64,000 bases of DNA from JAWKOK01 sp963765875. GTDB taxonomy: Bacteria; Chloroflexota; Anaerolineae; Caldilineales; Caldilineaceae. Below the pieces are notes generated by a model. It worked only from the letters and a program-made list of their open reading frames with translations. It was not told where the DNA came from and made no database searches. The DNA lies in assembly GCA_963765875.1 (NCBI GenBank), contig CAVXYK010000002.1, positions 124,001 to 188,000 on the forward strand, read 5' to 3'. Below are positions 20,777 through 28,163 of this stretch, piece after piece. A program made the position numbers and the translations under genes. Each line of letters begins with the position of its first letter. Within the stretch, counting starts at the first letter, position 1.

Positions 20777-22232
20777 ATGTCAAACAGACCGCCGAACATC
20801 CTCTGGATCTGCACGGACCAGCAGCGCTGGGACACCCTGGGCTGCTACGGTAATCCCTTTGTGCATACGCCCAACATCGATGCATTGACGGCAGGCGGCG
20901 CGCTCTTTGAACGCTGCTTCTCACAGAGTCCCGTCTGCACCCCGAGCCGGGCCAGCTTCCTGACCGGGCGCTACCCGCGCACGACGCGCTGCCGCCAAAA
21001 CGGTCAGGATATCCCAGAGGATGAGGTGCTCGTCACCAAGCTCTTTTCCGATGCCGGCTATCGCTGTGGGCTGTCGGGTAAGCTGCATCTTTCTCCCTGC
21101 AATCCCAGCCACTGCAAGACGACCGAGCGTCGCATCGATGACGGCTACAACGACGCTGATTTTCACTGGTCTCACCATGAACGCGCTGGATGGGGCACCA
21201 ACAACGCCTACTGGGCCTGGCTGGCCGAGCAGGGCATCGACTTTGAGGTGTCACCCCATCCGCAATCGGACTATGTGATTCTGGGCATGCCTGAAGAACA
21301 TCACCAGACCACCTGGTGTATCGAAACCGCCATGGATTTCGTTGAAGAGCGCGCCGCCGATGGACAGCCATGGCTCTTCTCCATCAACACCTTCGACCCC
21401 CATCACGCCTTCAACCCGCCCGCCGACTACCTTGAACGCTATATGGATCGCTTGGACGAGATCCCGCTGCCCAACTACGCAGAAGGCGAACTGGCCGACC
21501 GACCGCCCTACCAGGCCTTCGATCACGACGGCGCCTACGGCCATACCACCGGTTTCCCCTACGACGCCATGAGTGACTTCGACCATCGACTGGTGCGCGC
21601 CGCCTGATCGGGCCATGTGTGATCTCATTGATGTCCAGGTTGGCCGCCTCCTGGCCAAACTGGAGGAGACCGGTCAGCTGGAGAACACGCTGGTCATCTT
21701 CATGTCCGACCACGGCGAGATGCTGGGCGATCACGGCATCTATCTCAAGGGCCCCTACTTCTACGAGGAAGCCACCCATGTGCCGCTGATCGTCTCGTGG
21801 CCCGGTCGTATAGAACCGCAGCGGATCCCTGCGTTGGTCGAGTTGATTGACCTCGCTCCGACGTTGTTGGATGCCGCGCAGCTGGATCCCTATCCGGGCA
21901 TGCAAGGCCAGTCGCTGTGGCCGCTGTTGACAGGCGCGGCCTCGCCGGACCATCATCGTGACGACATCTATTGCGAATACTACAACGCCATGCCCTGGCA
22001 CCGAGACCCCACGGCCCAGGCAACCATGGTGCGGACTGAAGATTGCAAGCTGGTTATCGATCACGGCAACGACATGGGCGAGCTGTATGATCTCCTGGCT
22101 GACCCGACCGAGCGTCAAAATGTCTGGGACGATCCCGCAAAACAGACTATCAAGGCAGAGATGCTGATGCGGCTATCCCATCGCATGGCTTGGACCGTGG
22201 ACCCGCTGCCGCCGCGCCTGGCGGATCGGTGA
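20777..22232 (+). CDS. Formylglycine-dependent sulfatase (one-base frameshift)
   Basis: Type I sulfatase of about 485 residues when joined, predicted to hydrolyse sulfate esters, perhaps on glycans. NILWICTDQQRWDTLGCYGN provides the metal-binding start. CTPSRAS at about residue 54 is the C-x-P-S-R signature whose Cys becomes formylglycine. At 21600-21607 the frame stops after HRLVRAA; the adjacent frame resumes RAMCDLIDVQVGRLLAKLEE, then VIFMSDHGEMLGDHG, the second metal-binding motif. One indel restores the family structure. ATG codons at 20759 and 20777 are both possible; 20777 starts next to the conserved region and has AAAGG upstream. No signal peptide is visible. The real FGE enzyme is not identified here: the FGE-like domains 4-8 kb away belong to DGR targets. 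Confidence 0.88.
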
Positions 22233-22233
22233 T

Positions 22234-22332
22234 CTTGTCGCGTCTTTTGATCGGATCGTCCCCGGCACGGCCTACAAAGCCTGACTATAGCAAAAAGTCG
22301 CCAGGCCGTGCCGGGGACGTTAGAGCGACAAG
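22234..22332. repeat. Nested inverted repeat, possible terminator
   Basis: GTCCCCGGCACGGCCT (22258-22273) pairs with AGGCCGTGCCGGGGAC (22303-22318). An outer pair, CTTGTCGC against GCGACAAG, extends the structure. It starts just after the sulfatase stop. It may act as a terminator or belong to a REP-like repeat class. Confidence 0.6.
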
Positions 22333-22361
22333 TCCAGGGATCTCACAGGTCGAGAAGCCAG

Positions 22362-22874
22362 ATGCATGATTACAAAATCGTTCGAGCCAAGCGAAATCAT
22401 ATTGAGAAATTGCCGGCCATCGAATTGGCGGCTGCCTCGCTCTTCAGCGCTGACGATCTACCGGAGACCCTGCGCAGCCAGACTGTTTCGACTGAGACAC
22501 TTCTGGCTGCGCTCGAGCAGGATTGCCTCTGGGTAGCACTTTCACCTGAAAACGAGCCCGTGGGCTTCGCCGTGGCAACAATAGAGGGATCGACCGTTCA
22601 TCTCGAAGAAATGGACGTCCATCCCGCGCATGCCCGGCAAGGCATCGGCAGGGCGCTGGCCCAAACCGTCTGTGATCGGGCGCAGGAGCAGGGCTTCGAG
22701 ACCGTCACGCTGACGACCTTTCGACATCTGGCCTGGAACGCTCCCTTCTATGCGCGACTCGGTTTTGTCAGCCTGGGTGAACACGAACTCACGCCCTTGT
22801 TGCGTGAGCGATTGCTGGGCGAGGCTGATCTGGGCCTCGCCAATCGTACCGCAATGCAATTTTGTTTGACATAA
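22362..22874 (+). CDS. GNAT-family N-acetyltransferase
   Basis: Acetyltransferase of about 170 residues. The core EEMDVHPAHARQGIGRALAQ holds the R-Q-G-I-G-R acetyl-CoA pyrophosphate loop, followed by LTTFRHLAWNAPFYARLGF, the conserved final strand and helix. The N-terminal open frame from 22308 crosses the preceding inverted repeat, so I placed the start at the ATG at 22362, which has GAGAAG upstream. It ends about 30 bases before the next gene. The substrate is unknown. Confidence 0.85.
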   Translation: MHDYKIVRAKRNHIEKLPAIELAAASLFSADDLPETLRSQTVSTETLLAALEQDCLWVALSPENEPVGFAVATIEGSTVHLEEMDVHPAHARQGIGRALAQTVCDRAQEQGFETVTLTTFRHLAWNAPFYARLGFVSLGEHELTPLLRERLLGEADLGLANRTAMQFCLT

Positions 22875-22903
22875 AAGTGAAAATTCTAAGGAGTGGAAGA
22901 CGA

Positions 22904-24166
22904 ATGGACATCCCAACAAGGGATCGAGAAATTCTTCGACAATTGGCCGAGCGACAGGCGGAGATCGCAGCGCTGCCTGTCCATCAGGAGACGACCGCAG
23001 GCTGGAAGCGCAGCAACAGCTTGGGCCAGGGCAAGCCCATGGTCTGGATCAACGAGATCCCCTGGCACGAGATGGATGTGGACGGCGAGTTGACGCTTCA
23101 GACCTCCCACGAGTTCTCTCGCATCCAGGAGCAGATCCTGCGTCGGACGATCTATCAGTGGGAGCACATGCGCGGCGACATGGTCGTGGACCCCGTCTTC
23201 TACTGCCCGCTGGTCGTGCACGACACCGGCTTCGGCATCGGTGAGGACGTGGAGATCGTACGCACCGACGCCGACAACGACGTGGTCTCGCGTGGCTTCC
23301 ACGCCCAGATCGATAGCCTCGATGACGTGGCGAAGATCCGCAATCCGGTGGTGACCTACGATGCGGAGGCCACCGAGCGCAATTACCAGTGCCTGGTCGA
23401 CCTCTTCGGCGACATCCTCCCCATCCAGAAACTGGGCCAGCGCGGTTTCTGGTTCGCGCCGTGGGACGAGCTGATCCGCTGGTGGGACGTGCAGAAGGCG
23501 ATGCTCGATCTGGTCATGCGCCCCGAGTTGGTCCACGCGGCCATGGACCGGCTTGTCTCCGCCTACCTCTGCCGGTTGGACCAGTACGAGGAGCAGGGCC
23601 TGCTAGCGCTCAACAACAACAATGTGCGTGTCGGCTCGGGCGGCCTGGGCTTCACAGACGAACTGCCGACCGCCAATCACGATCCTGCCCACGATCGGGT
23701 CGGTGCACACACCGCCGATCTCTGGGGCTGCGCCACGGCTCAGATTTTCGGCTCGGTCTCACCCGCAATGCACGAAGAGTTTGCGTTGCAATATGAACGG
23801 CGCTGGTTGGAACGCTTCGGCCTCAACTACTACGGCTGTTGCGAACCGCTGCACCAGAAGCTCGACATCCTGGTCAGCGTCCCCGGCCTGCGCAAAGTCT
23901 CCATGAGCCCGTGGGTCGACATCGACATCGCGGCCGAGCAGATGGGCGACGCCTACGTCTTCTCCCGCAAACCCAACCCCGCCATCTTCGCCTGGGACGT
24001 CTGGGACCCGGCCGAAGCGCGTCGCATCCTGCGTGACGAACTGACCCGTGCCGACGGTTGCGTCGTCGAGATCATCGCCAAAGATATCAGCACGGTGCGC
24101 TATGAACCGCAGCGGTTGTGGGAATGGGCCGACATCGCGAGAGAGGTGACGGAGGAGTTTGGGTAG
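22904..24166 (+). CDS. Uroporphyrinogen decarboxylase-like (URO-D superfamily) protein
   Basis: Protein of about 420 residues resembling the URO-D/methionine-synthase barrel superfamily proteins that often act as methyltransferases or remain uncharacterised. The most telling stretch is LNYYGCCEPLHQKLDIL, then VPGLRKVSMSPWVDIDIAAE and RKPNPAIFAWDVWD, which match the C-terminal part of these barrels. A WDVQKAMLDLVMRPELVHAA segment fits the helix after the substrate loop. It is not the haem-pathway HemE: the N-terminal RQAGR motif is absent. The ATG at 22904 has AAGGAG upstream. A palindromic element follows immediately. The role is unknown; catabolism of a methylated compound is one possibility. 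Confidence 0.65.
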   Translation: MDIPTRDREILRQLAERQAEIAALPVHQETTAGWKRSNSLGQGKPMVWINEIPWHEMDVDGELTLQTSHEFSRIQEQILRRTIYQWEHMRGDMVVDPVFYCPLVVHDTGFGIGEDVEIVRTDADNDVVSRGFHAQIDSLDDVAKIRNPVVTYDAEATERNYQCLVDLFGDILPIQKLGQRGFWFAPWDELIRWWDVQKAMLDLVMRPELVHAAMDRLVSAYLCRLDQYEEQGLLALNNNNVRVGSGGLGFTDELPTANHDPAHDRVGAHTADLWGCATAQIFGSVSPAMHEEFALQYERRWLERFGLNYYGCCEPLHQKLDILVSVPGLRKVSMSPWVDIDIAAEQMGDAYVFSRKPNPAIFAWDVWDPAEARRILRDELTRADGCVVEIIAKDISTVRYEPQRLWEWADIAREVTEEFG

Positions 24167-24170
24167 CGAA

Positions 24171-24264
24171 CAATAGTCAATGATCGATTGTCAACGTTCA
24201 ATTGTCAATGTTGACGCTGCAACACACATTGACAATTGAACGTTGACAATTGACAATCGACAAT
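24171..24264. repeat. Palindromic element, family D copy 1 (upstream of DGR target 1)
   Basis: Two AT-rich arms of about 22 perfectly matching bases (core CAACGTTCAATTGTCAATG) face each other across a short GC-richer loop and would form a long hairpin. Related copies lie at 31510-31608 and 32930-33035. This copy ends about 80 bases before the start codon of DGR target 1. Confidence 0.8.
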
Positions 24265-24345
24265 TTGCCCTTTCCTCCTTGCGATCCGTTCCCAATCGCG
24301 CTACACTTCCAATCACAATCAACCCATTCCACCCCAAAAAGTGCC

Positions 24346-25733
24346 ATGCCTCGATCATCGTGGACTGACAGAATCAACCGTCAATTGCGGCAGCGCTTCC
24401 AAGATCGGCTGCACGATTCGTCCGGCAATGCCGAGCAGCTGAACGCGCTGGAGGCCCTGTTGGAGCAACTGGCTGCCGAGGATCCGGATTGGCCGCCCTC
24501 TGCCGAACAAGTGCGTGCGGTCGAGAAAAAGATCGATTACCTGGATCACGCGCTCAATCCCGACAATGCCGAACAGCAGACTCGCCTCCAGGCCGCACGC
24601 GACCGCTGGCAAGCCATCCTCAACGTGCCTGAGGATCGACGCCTGGCGCGCATCGAAGCCGATCTGGCGGCGCTGCAGGCAGCAATGGACGCCGATCGTT
24701 CAGAGCAGTCGGCAATCCTTGAAGCGCTGACGCGTATCGAGCAAGCGCTGGCCGAGAGCGAGCCGCGCACTGCCGAGCAGACCCAGCGCAAGTCAACGAT
24801 TCAGCAGCGGCTGGGCAAACTGCTCTTGGCGGCCTTTGGCGCAGCCGGTTCTGCGTTGCTCGGTGCGGCTGTCCAGGAAGAGGGGGTCTGGCAGGAGATC
24901 AAACAGGTTGTGCAAGTCCTGGTGGATGGCGTTGATGAGGTGCAGGCATCCGAGAGCCTTCCGAAGGCCCAGCCGTCGACACGTCAGCCTGCCCCGCAAG
25001 CGCGGCCGGAGCCGCAGCCACCGTCAGGCACGGAGACGCCTGTGCCCAGGGACATCTCCGTCGATTCCGAGCTGCCGGAACTGATACGCATCCCCGCCGG
25101 CTACTTCCTGATGGGCGAGGATCCGGCGCAACGCAAACACCTGCCCACCTACCACATCGCCAAGACGCCGACCACAGTGGCCCAGTTCGCTGCCTTCGTG
25201 CAGGCGACCGGCTATCAGACGACTGCTGAGAAGGAAGAATCGAGCTACTGACCTGGCGAACGCCGCGTGGTTCTGGAACCTCCGTGGCCGCAAAGTCCGA
25301 TCATCCCGTGACCCAGGTATCCTGGGACGATGCCGTAGCCTACTGCGAGTGGCTATCGCGCACAACAGGACGCTCCTATCGGCTGCCGACCCGGGCCGAG
25401 TGGGAGAAGGCTGCCCGCGGCAGCGATGGTCGCAGCTATCCCTGGGGCAACTGGCCGCCCAACAACCAACTCTGCAACTTCGACCACAACGTGGATGATA
25501 CGACGCCAGTCGGGCGCTATCCAAACGGAGTAAGTCCGTACGGCTGTTGGGACATGGCCGGCAATGTCTGGGAATGGACTGGCGACAAGGATTCAGATGG
25601 TTGGTATTGGGTGAAAGGCGGTTCATGGTATAGCGACGCCAGGGATGTCAAAGCGTCTGGGTCTGCCGGCAGGTACGATCTTTGGTGCAGGTACAACTTC
25701 GGCGGGTTTCGAGTTGTTGTCGCCCCCATCTAG
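24346..25733 (+). CDS. DGR target 1: coiled-coil protein with FGE-like variable domain (frameshifted)
   Basis: Target of the retroelement. From the ATG at 24346 the protein has a helical, Gln/Glu/Arg-rich region to about residue 160 (coiled-coil likely). A small hydrophobic segment LLLAAFGAAGSALLGAA follows at about 165, then a Pro-rich linker, then an FGE-sulfatase/C-type-lectin domain starting LIRIPAGYFLMGEDP near 245. The frame stops at 25251. The next frame upstream of 25284 reads TWRTPRGSGTSVAAKSDHPV and continues QVSWDDAVAYCEWLSRTTGR to GFRVVVAPI, the family's expected order, so one base appears to be missing near 25240. The last 27 codons are variable repeat VR1. An earlier TTG at 24250 lies inside the palindrome and is unlikely. 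As given, the variable domain is disconnected from its N-terminus. Confidence 0.82.
25653..25731 (+). other. DGR variable repeat VR1
   Basis: This 79-nt segment aligns without gaps to the template repeat at 26105-26183. The first 15 bases and the stretch from GGGTTTCG onward match, apart from one C/A near the end. In the 36-base core between, there are 12 substitutions and every one replaces a template adenine; the 17 non-adenine positions are unchanged. It encodes the end of the FGE-like domain, turning the template's Asn-rich NRNNHWNRNNNN into GRYDLWCRYNFG. This adenine specificity is the defining mark of mutagenic retrohoming. Confidence 0.96.
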
Positions 25734-25800
25734 TCCTGGTTTCTGTGTTCTGGTTCCTGAATTCTGATCTTGGGTGCGAAGCACCCTCTGAATTCTAATT
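25731..25800 (+). promoter_or_regulatory. Conserved VR1 3' flank with short hairpin (putative DGR target-recognition element)
   Basis: The sequence after the stop codon, TCCTGGTTTCTGT and then CTGAATTCTGATCTTGGGTG, is shared with the 3' flank of VR2. It contains a GGGTGC-GAA-GCACCC hairpin at 25772-25786, 38 bases after the stop. In the Bordetella phage DGR, a hairpin just downstream of the VR promotes target recognition; this is a candidate equivalent at a longer distance. Confidence 0.65.
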
Positions 25801-25845
25801 GTATCGCGGCATTTTGATGGTTGAGCGTCTAGTCCGCCAATTGAT

Positions 25846-25925
25846 CGTAGGTGCGGTTTGCAACCGCACGAACCACGGAGCCTCTGGGTTATTCGGGATT
25901 CGTGCGGTTGCAAACCGCACCTACG
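25846..25925. repeat. Perfect 25-bp inverted repeat between VR1 and TR
   Basis: The arms 25846-25870 (CGTAGGTGCGGTTTGCAACC...) and 25901-25925 are exact reverse complements, with a 30-base loop and TTTTT after the right arm. It could terminate transcription of target 1 or belong to a dispersed hairpin family. It separates VR1 from the template region. Confidence 0.75.
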
Positions 25926-26104
25926 TTTTTACCGGAGTATATCGTTACCCCTCAATGTACCGCCCGACCAAGGAACCCTCGGCTTTGACAGGGCGGCATA
26001 AATGCCGCGGTACATTACGAAATCCATGCTGGACATCCAGACCAACCGGCGCGACAATCGGGATGCGACACCGTCCTTGGACGGCGTCGCAGGGCCGGGT
26101 CGGT

Positions 26105-26183
26105 GCGTCTGGGTCTGCCAACAGGAACAATCATTGGAACAGGAACAACAACAACGGGTTTCGAGTTGTTGTCGCCCACATCT
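26105..26183 (+). other. DGR template repeat (TR)
   Basis: Adenine-rich 79-nt template. In the target frame the core spells NRNNHWNRNNNNGFRVVV, a run of AAC codons typical of TRs because A-mutagenesis of AAC reaches many amino acids without stops. Nineteen of 36 core bases are A. It matches VR1 and VR2 except at adenines. At the 3' end TR has CCCACATCT where both VRs have CCCCCATCT. Since the two VRs agree with each other, this site probably lies beyond the cDNA initiation point (IMH versus IMH*). The template is on the plus strand, opposite to the reverse transcriptase and avd genes. It does not need to be translated. Confidence 0.96.
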
Positions 26184-26337
26184 CTTACCAGACCAGCGTT
26201 TTATCCCATGAGTCGCCCGCCGGAAATGGGCAATGCCGCTGCTGCGCCGTTGCCCCGAGGCTTTGAAGAGATGGCGCGACCCGGTCCTGGCCGTCTGTGT
26301 GGGGCATCGACCATGCAGGCGGGCATATATCTTCGAG

Positions 26338-26388
26338 GCCCGGCCCCTGCGTCTGCAAGACGGCGCTTGGGCCGGGCCGTCTTGTTTG
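26338..26388 (+). terminator. Hairpin terminator downstream of TR
   Basis: GGCCCGGCCC (26338-26347) pairs with GGGCCGGGCC (26369-26378), followed by GTCTTGTTT. A plus-strand TR transcript would end here, about 200 bases after TR. It also lies just beyond the stop of the convergent avd gene and may serve both strands. Confidence 0.65.
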
Positions 26389-26394
26389 ATCCGG

Positions 26395-26739
26395 TTAGTG
26401 TCGCCTACCTGCGGCTTTGCGCCAGCCGCCCAACAGCCTGCCTACCTCCGCCGCCATCTCGCTCACGTGCCGATATTTGCTTGCGTCGAGTAACCCCATT
26501 TCGAAACAGAGCAACAGCGTCTTACGGAGACCTGTGAGGGCGATGTCGGCCTCAATCAGGTGTTGGGTCTGCTGCGCGCTGCCAATGGCCGCAGCCGTCA
26601 GCGCGTCCTGGAGGGCAAAGGCCTGGTCTTGCAGTCGGCGCGCCAGCACAAAGCGCTGATCGCGAGGATATTTGCGTGAGACCTGCAGAATCCAGAGCAG
26701 CAGATCGTGGGTACGCGTGAAGATGGGTGATTCGTTCAT
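26395..26739 (-). CDS. avd: DGR accessory variability determinant (Avd-like four-helix protein)
   Basis: Small basic protein of 114 residues, predicted almost entirely helical. It begins MNESPIFTRTHDLLLWILQV and continues with SRKYPRDQRFVLARRLQDQA and LRKTLLLCFEMGLLDASKY, the pattern of the Avd/S23-IVP four-helix bundle family. Known Avd proteins form a pentamer that binds the reverse transcriptase and TR RNA and are needed for mutagenic cDNA synthesis. The size and position, 120 bases downstream of the reverse transcriptase gene on the same strand, match DGR organisation. The ATG at 26739 is chosen over 26790 because the extra residues resemble no part of the family. The ribosome-binding site is weak. 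Confidence 0.85.
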   Translation of the reverse strand: MNESPIFTRTHDLLLWILQVSRKYPRDQRFVLARRLQDQAFALQDALTAAAIGSAQQTQHLIEADIALTGLRKTLLLCFEMGLLDASKYRHVSEMAAEVGRLLGGWRKAAGRRH

Positions 26740-26859
26740 GGGTTGTCCAATTCGGCCCCCGACCCCCAGATCCTGGGGGAGGCACCGCAAGGCATAGCTG
26801 GGCCGGAAGCCGGGCTTTTCCCCAAGGTTGGTGCTAGGGGGCTGCCGGTCTCGCCAGAT

Positions 26860-27909
26860 CTACTTCAGTGCGCTGTGCCGGCGAGGCTCCAGCGGGATCT
26901 CGCCGAAGATCTGTTTGCGCAGCCCATACGTCTGGCCATAGGAAACATGGGCCACCCAGCCCTGGACCGATGCCGTCACGCTATCCAGCGGCAGTTCGCC
27001 GGCGTGGTAGTGGGCGACAAGCTCGTGCAGGCGACGGCGATAGGCGATGCCCTTGCGCCGCTTCAGCAGTCGATGATGTGGGTAGACCACGAAGCCGAGA
27101 AATGGGATGCCCTCTTCGACAGGGCGCGGCTGACAGCGCTGTTCGTGTAGCGTCAGGCGTAGGCCTGCCAGGTAGTCGATGACCTCAGTCCGCCAGCGCT
27201 GCAGCGTGGCTTTGTCATCGGCGAAGAGTAGGAAGTCGTCCACAAAGCGCAGGTAGCTGCCGCACTTGAGCTCGCGCTTGACGAAGTGATCCAGTTGGTC
27301 GAGATAGACATTGGCCCAGAACTGGCTGGTCAGGTTGCCGATGGGCAGCCCGCGCGGGCGGTTGACGGCGAACAGATCGTCTCCGGCGAAATAGCGCATG
27401 TCGTACTCGCTGCCCAATACACCTTCGCCGCTCTCCAGAATCGTAGCGCAAAGCCGGAGCAAATCCGGGTCGACGACGACGCGCTCGATTGTCTGCAAGA
27501 GGATGGCGTGGTCGATGGCTGGGAAGAATTGTTTCACATCACACTGCAAGACGTAGCGATGGCGGCGGGCGAAGCGCTGGCAGCGATCCAGCGCCCGATG
27601 GGTGCCTTTGCCCACACGGTTGGCGTAGGAGTCATGGATGAAGCGGCGTTCGAAGAGCGGCTCCATGATGTTGCAGAGCGCATGATGCACCACCCGATCC
27701 CGAAAGGGCGCGGCCGAGATGAGCCGACGCTTGGGTTCGTGGACCGTAAAGCTGGCATAGGGGCCGGGGCGATAGGTCTGTTCCGCCAGTTCGGCCTGAA
27801 TCTCCAGCAGATTCTCGGCCACATTCATTTCGAAGCTCGCCGCCGGCGGGCTGCCGCGCTTTCCTTTACGGGCCTTGCGCCAGGCCAGCAGCAGGTTTTC
27901 CCAGATCAT
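26860..27909 (-). CDS. DGR reverse transcriptase
   Basis: Reverse transcriptase of 349 residues. It has the RT motifs in order: RRLISAAPFRDRVVHHAL (fingers), YVLQCDVKQFFPAIDH with catalytic Asp124, LPIGNLTSQFWANVYLDQL, and the active-site box FVDD at 222-225. The IGNLTSQ at 190-196 is the DGR hallmark, replacing the QGxxxSP of group II intron and retron-like enzymes. There is no maturase or endonuclease domain. It would reverse-transcribe TR RNA with adenine-specific errors, and the cDNA replaces the VRs. It is followed by avd on the same strand, while TR is on the opposite strand. I see no strong Shine-Dalgarno before the ATG. Confidence 0.95.
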   Translation of the reverse strand: MIWENLLLAWRKARKGKRGSPPAASFEMNVAENLLEIQAELAEQTYRPGPYASFTVHEPKRRLISAAPFRDRVVHHALCNIMEPLFERRFIHDSYANRVGKGTHRALDRCQRFARRHRYVLQCDVKQFFPAIDHAILLQTIERVVVDPDLLRLCATILESGEGVLGSEYDMRYFAGDDLFAVNRPRGLPIGNLTSQFWANVYLDQLDHFVKRELKCGSYLRFVDDFLLFADDKATLQRWRTEVIDYLAGLRLTLHEQRCQPRPVEEGIPFLGFVVYPHHRLLKRRKGIAYRRRLHELVAHYHAGELPLDSVTASVQGWVAHVSYGQTYGLRKQIFGEIPLEPRRHSALK

Positions 27910-28061
27910 AAACTTGAGGGTAGAGATGGCGGTAGACTTTGCCCATTTTGTACCATTTCACTAAGTAGGGGCAGGGCTTGCCCCTGCCCGCTGTAGACAA
28001 GCGCAAGGGTACGCACACACCCCGGAGGATTGAGACGATACCCCAATTCCGTCAAAAATCG

Positions 28062-28094
28062 ATCGCTGCGCTTCCCCAAGGGAAGCGCAGCGAT
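28062..28094. terminator. Perfect 15-bp hairpin downstream of DGR target 2
   Basis: ATCGCTGCGCTTCCC (28062-28076) pairs with its exact complement at 28080-28094 around a 3-base loop. It lies about 70 bases after the stop of target 2 and may end its transcript. The 250 bases between it and the reverse transcriptase start hold another hairpin (GGGGCAGGG/CCCTGCCC-type at about 27967-27989) and presumably the reverse transcriptase promoter. Confidence 0.55.
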
Positions 28095-28099
28095 GTTAG

Positions 28100-28163
28100 A
28101 AATCAGTAGGTGCTGCGCACCCAAGATCAGAATTCAGAAACCAGGAGACAGAAACCAGGACTA
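28100..28163 (-). promoter_or_regulatory. Conserved VR2 3' flank with short hairpin (putative DGR target-recognition element)
   Basis: On the minus strand the bases after the stop match the VR1 flank for about 60 nt (TCCTGGTTTCTGT, then CTGAATTCTGATCTTGGGTG). They contain the equivalent hairpin GGTGC-GCA-GCACC at 28109-28121, about 39 bases after the stop. The loop base and distal stem differ from VR1 while position and pairing are kept. Confidence 0.65.

Noticed and set aside
25799..26266. Open frame containing the TR as a protein gene
   Set aside because: It crosses the 25-bp inverted repeat, has no ribosome-binding site and no domain. Its only meaningful part is the TR, which works as RNA template.
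26103..26537. Plus-strand frames downstream of TR as an extra DGR protein
   Set aside because: They overlap the terminator hairpin and the antisense of avd and show no conserved motif.
26860..27909. Group II intron or retron reverse transcriptase
   Set aside because: The motif is IGNLTSQ rather than QGxxxSP, there is no maturase or endonuclease region, and an adjacent TR/VR system explains it.
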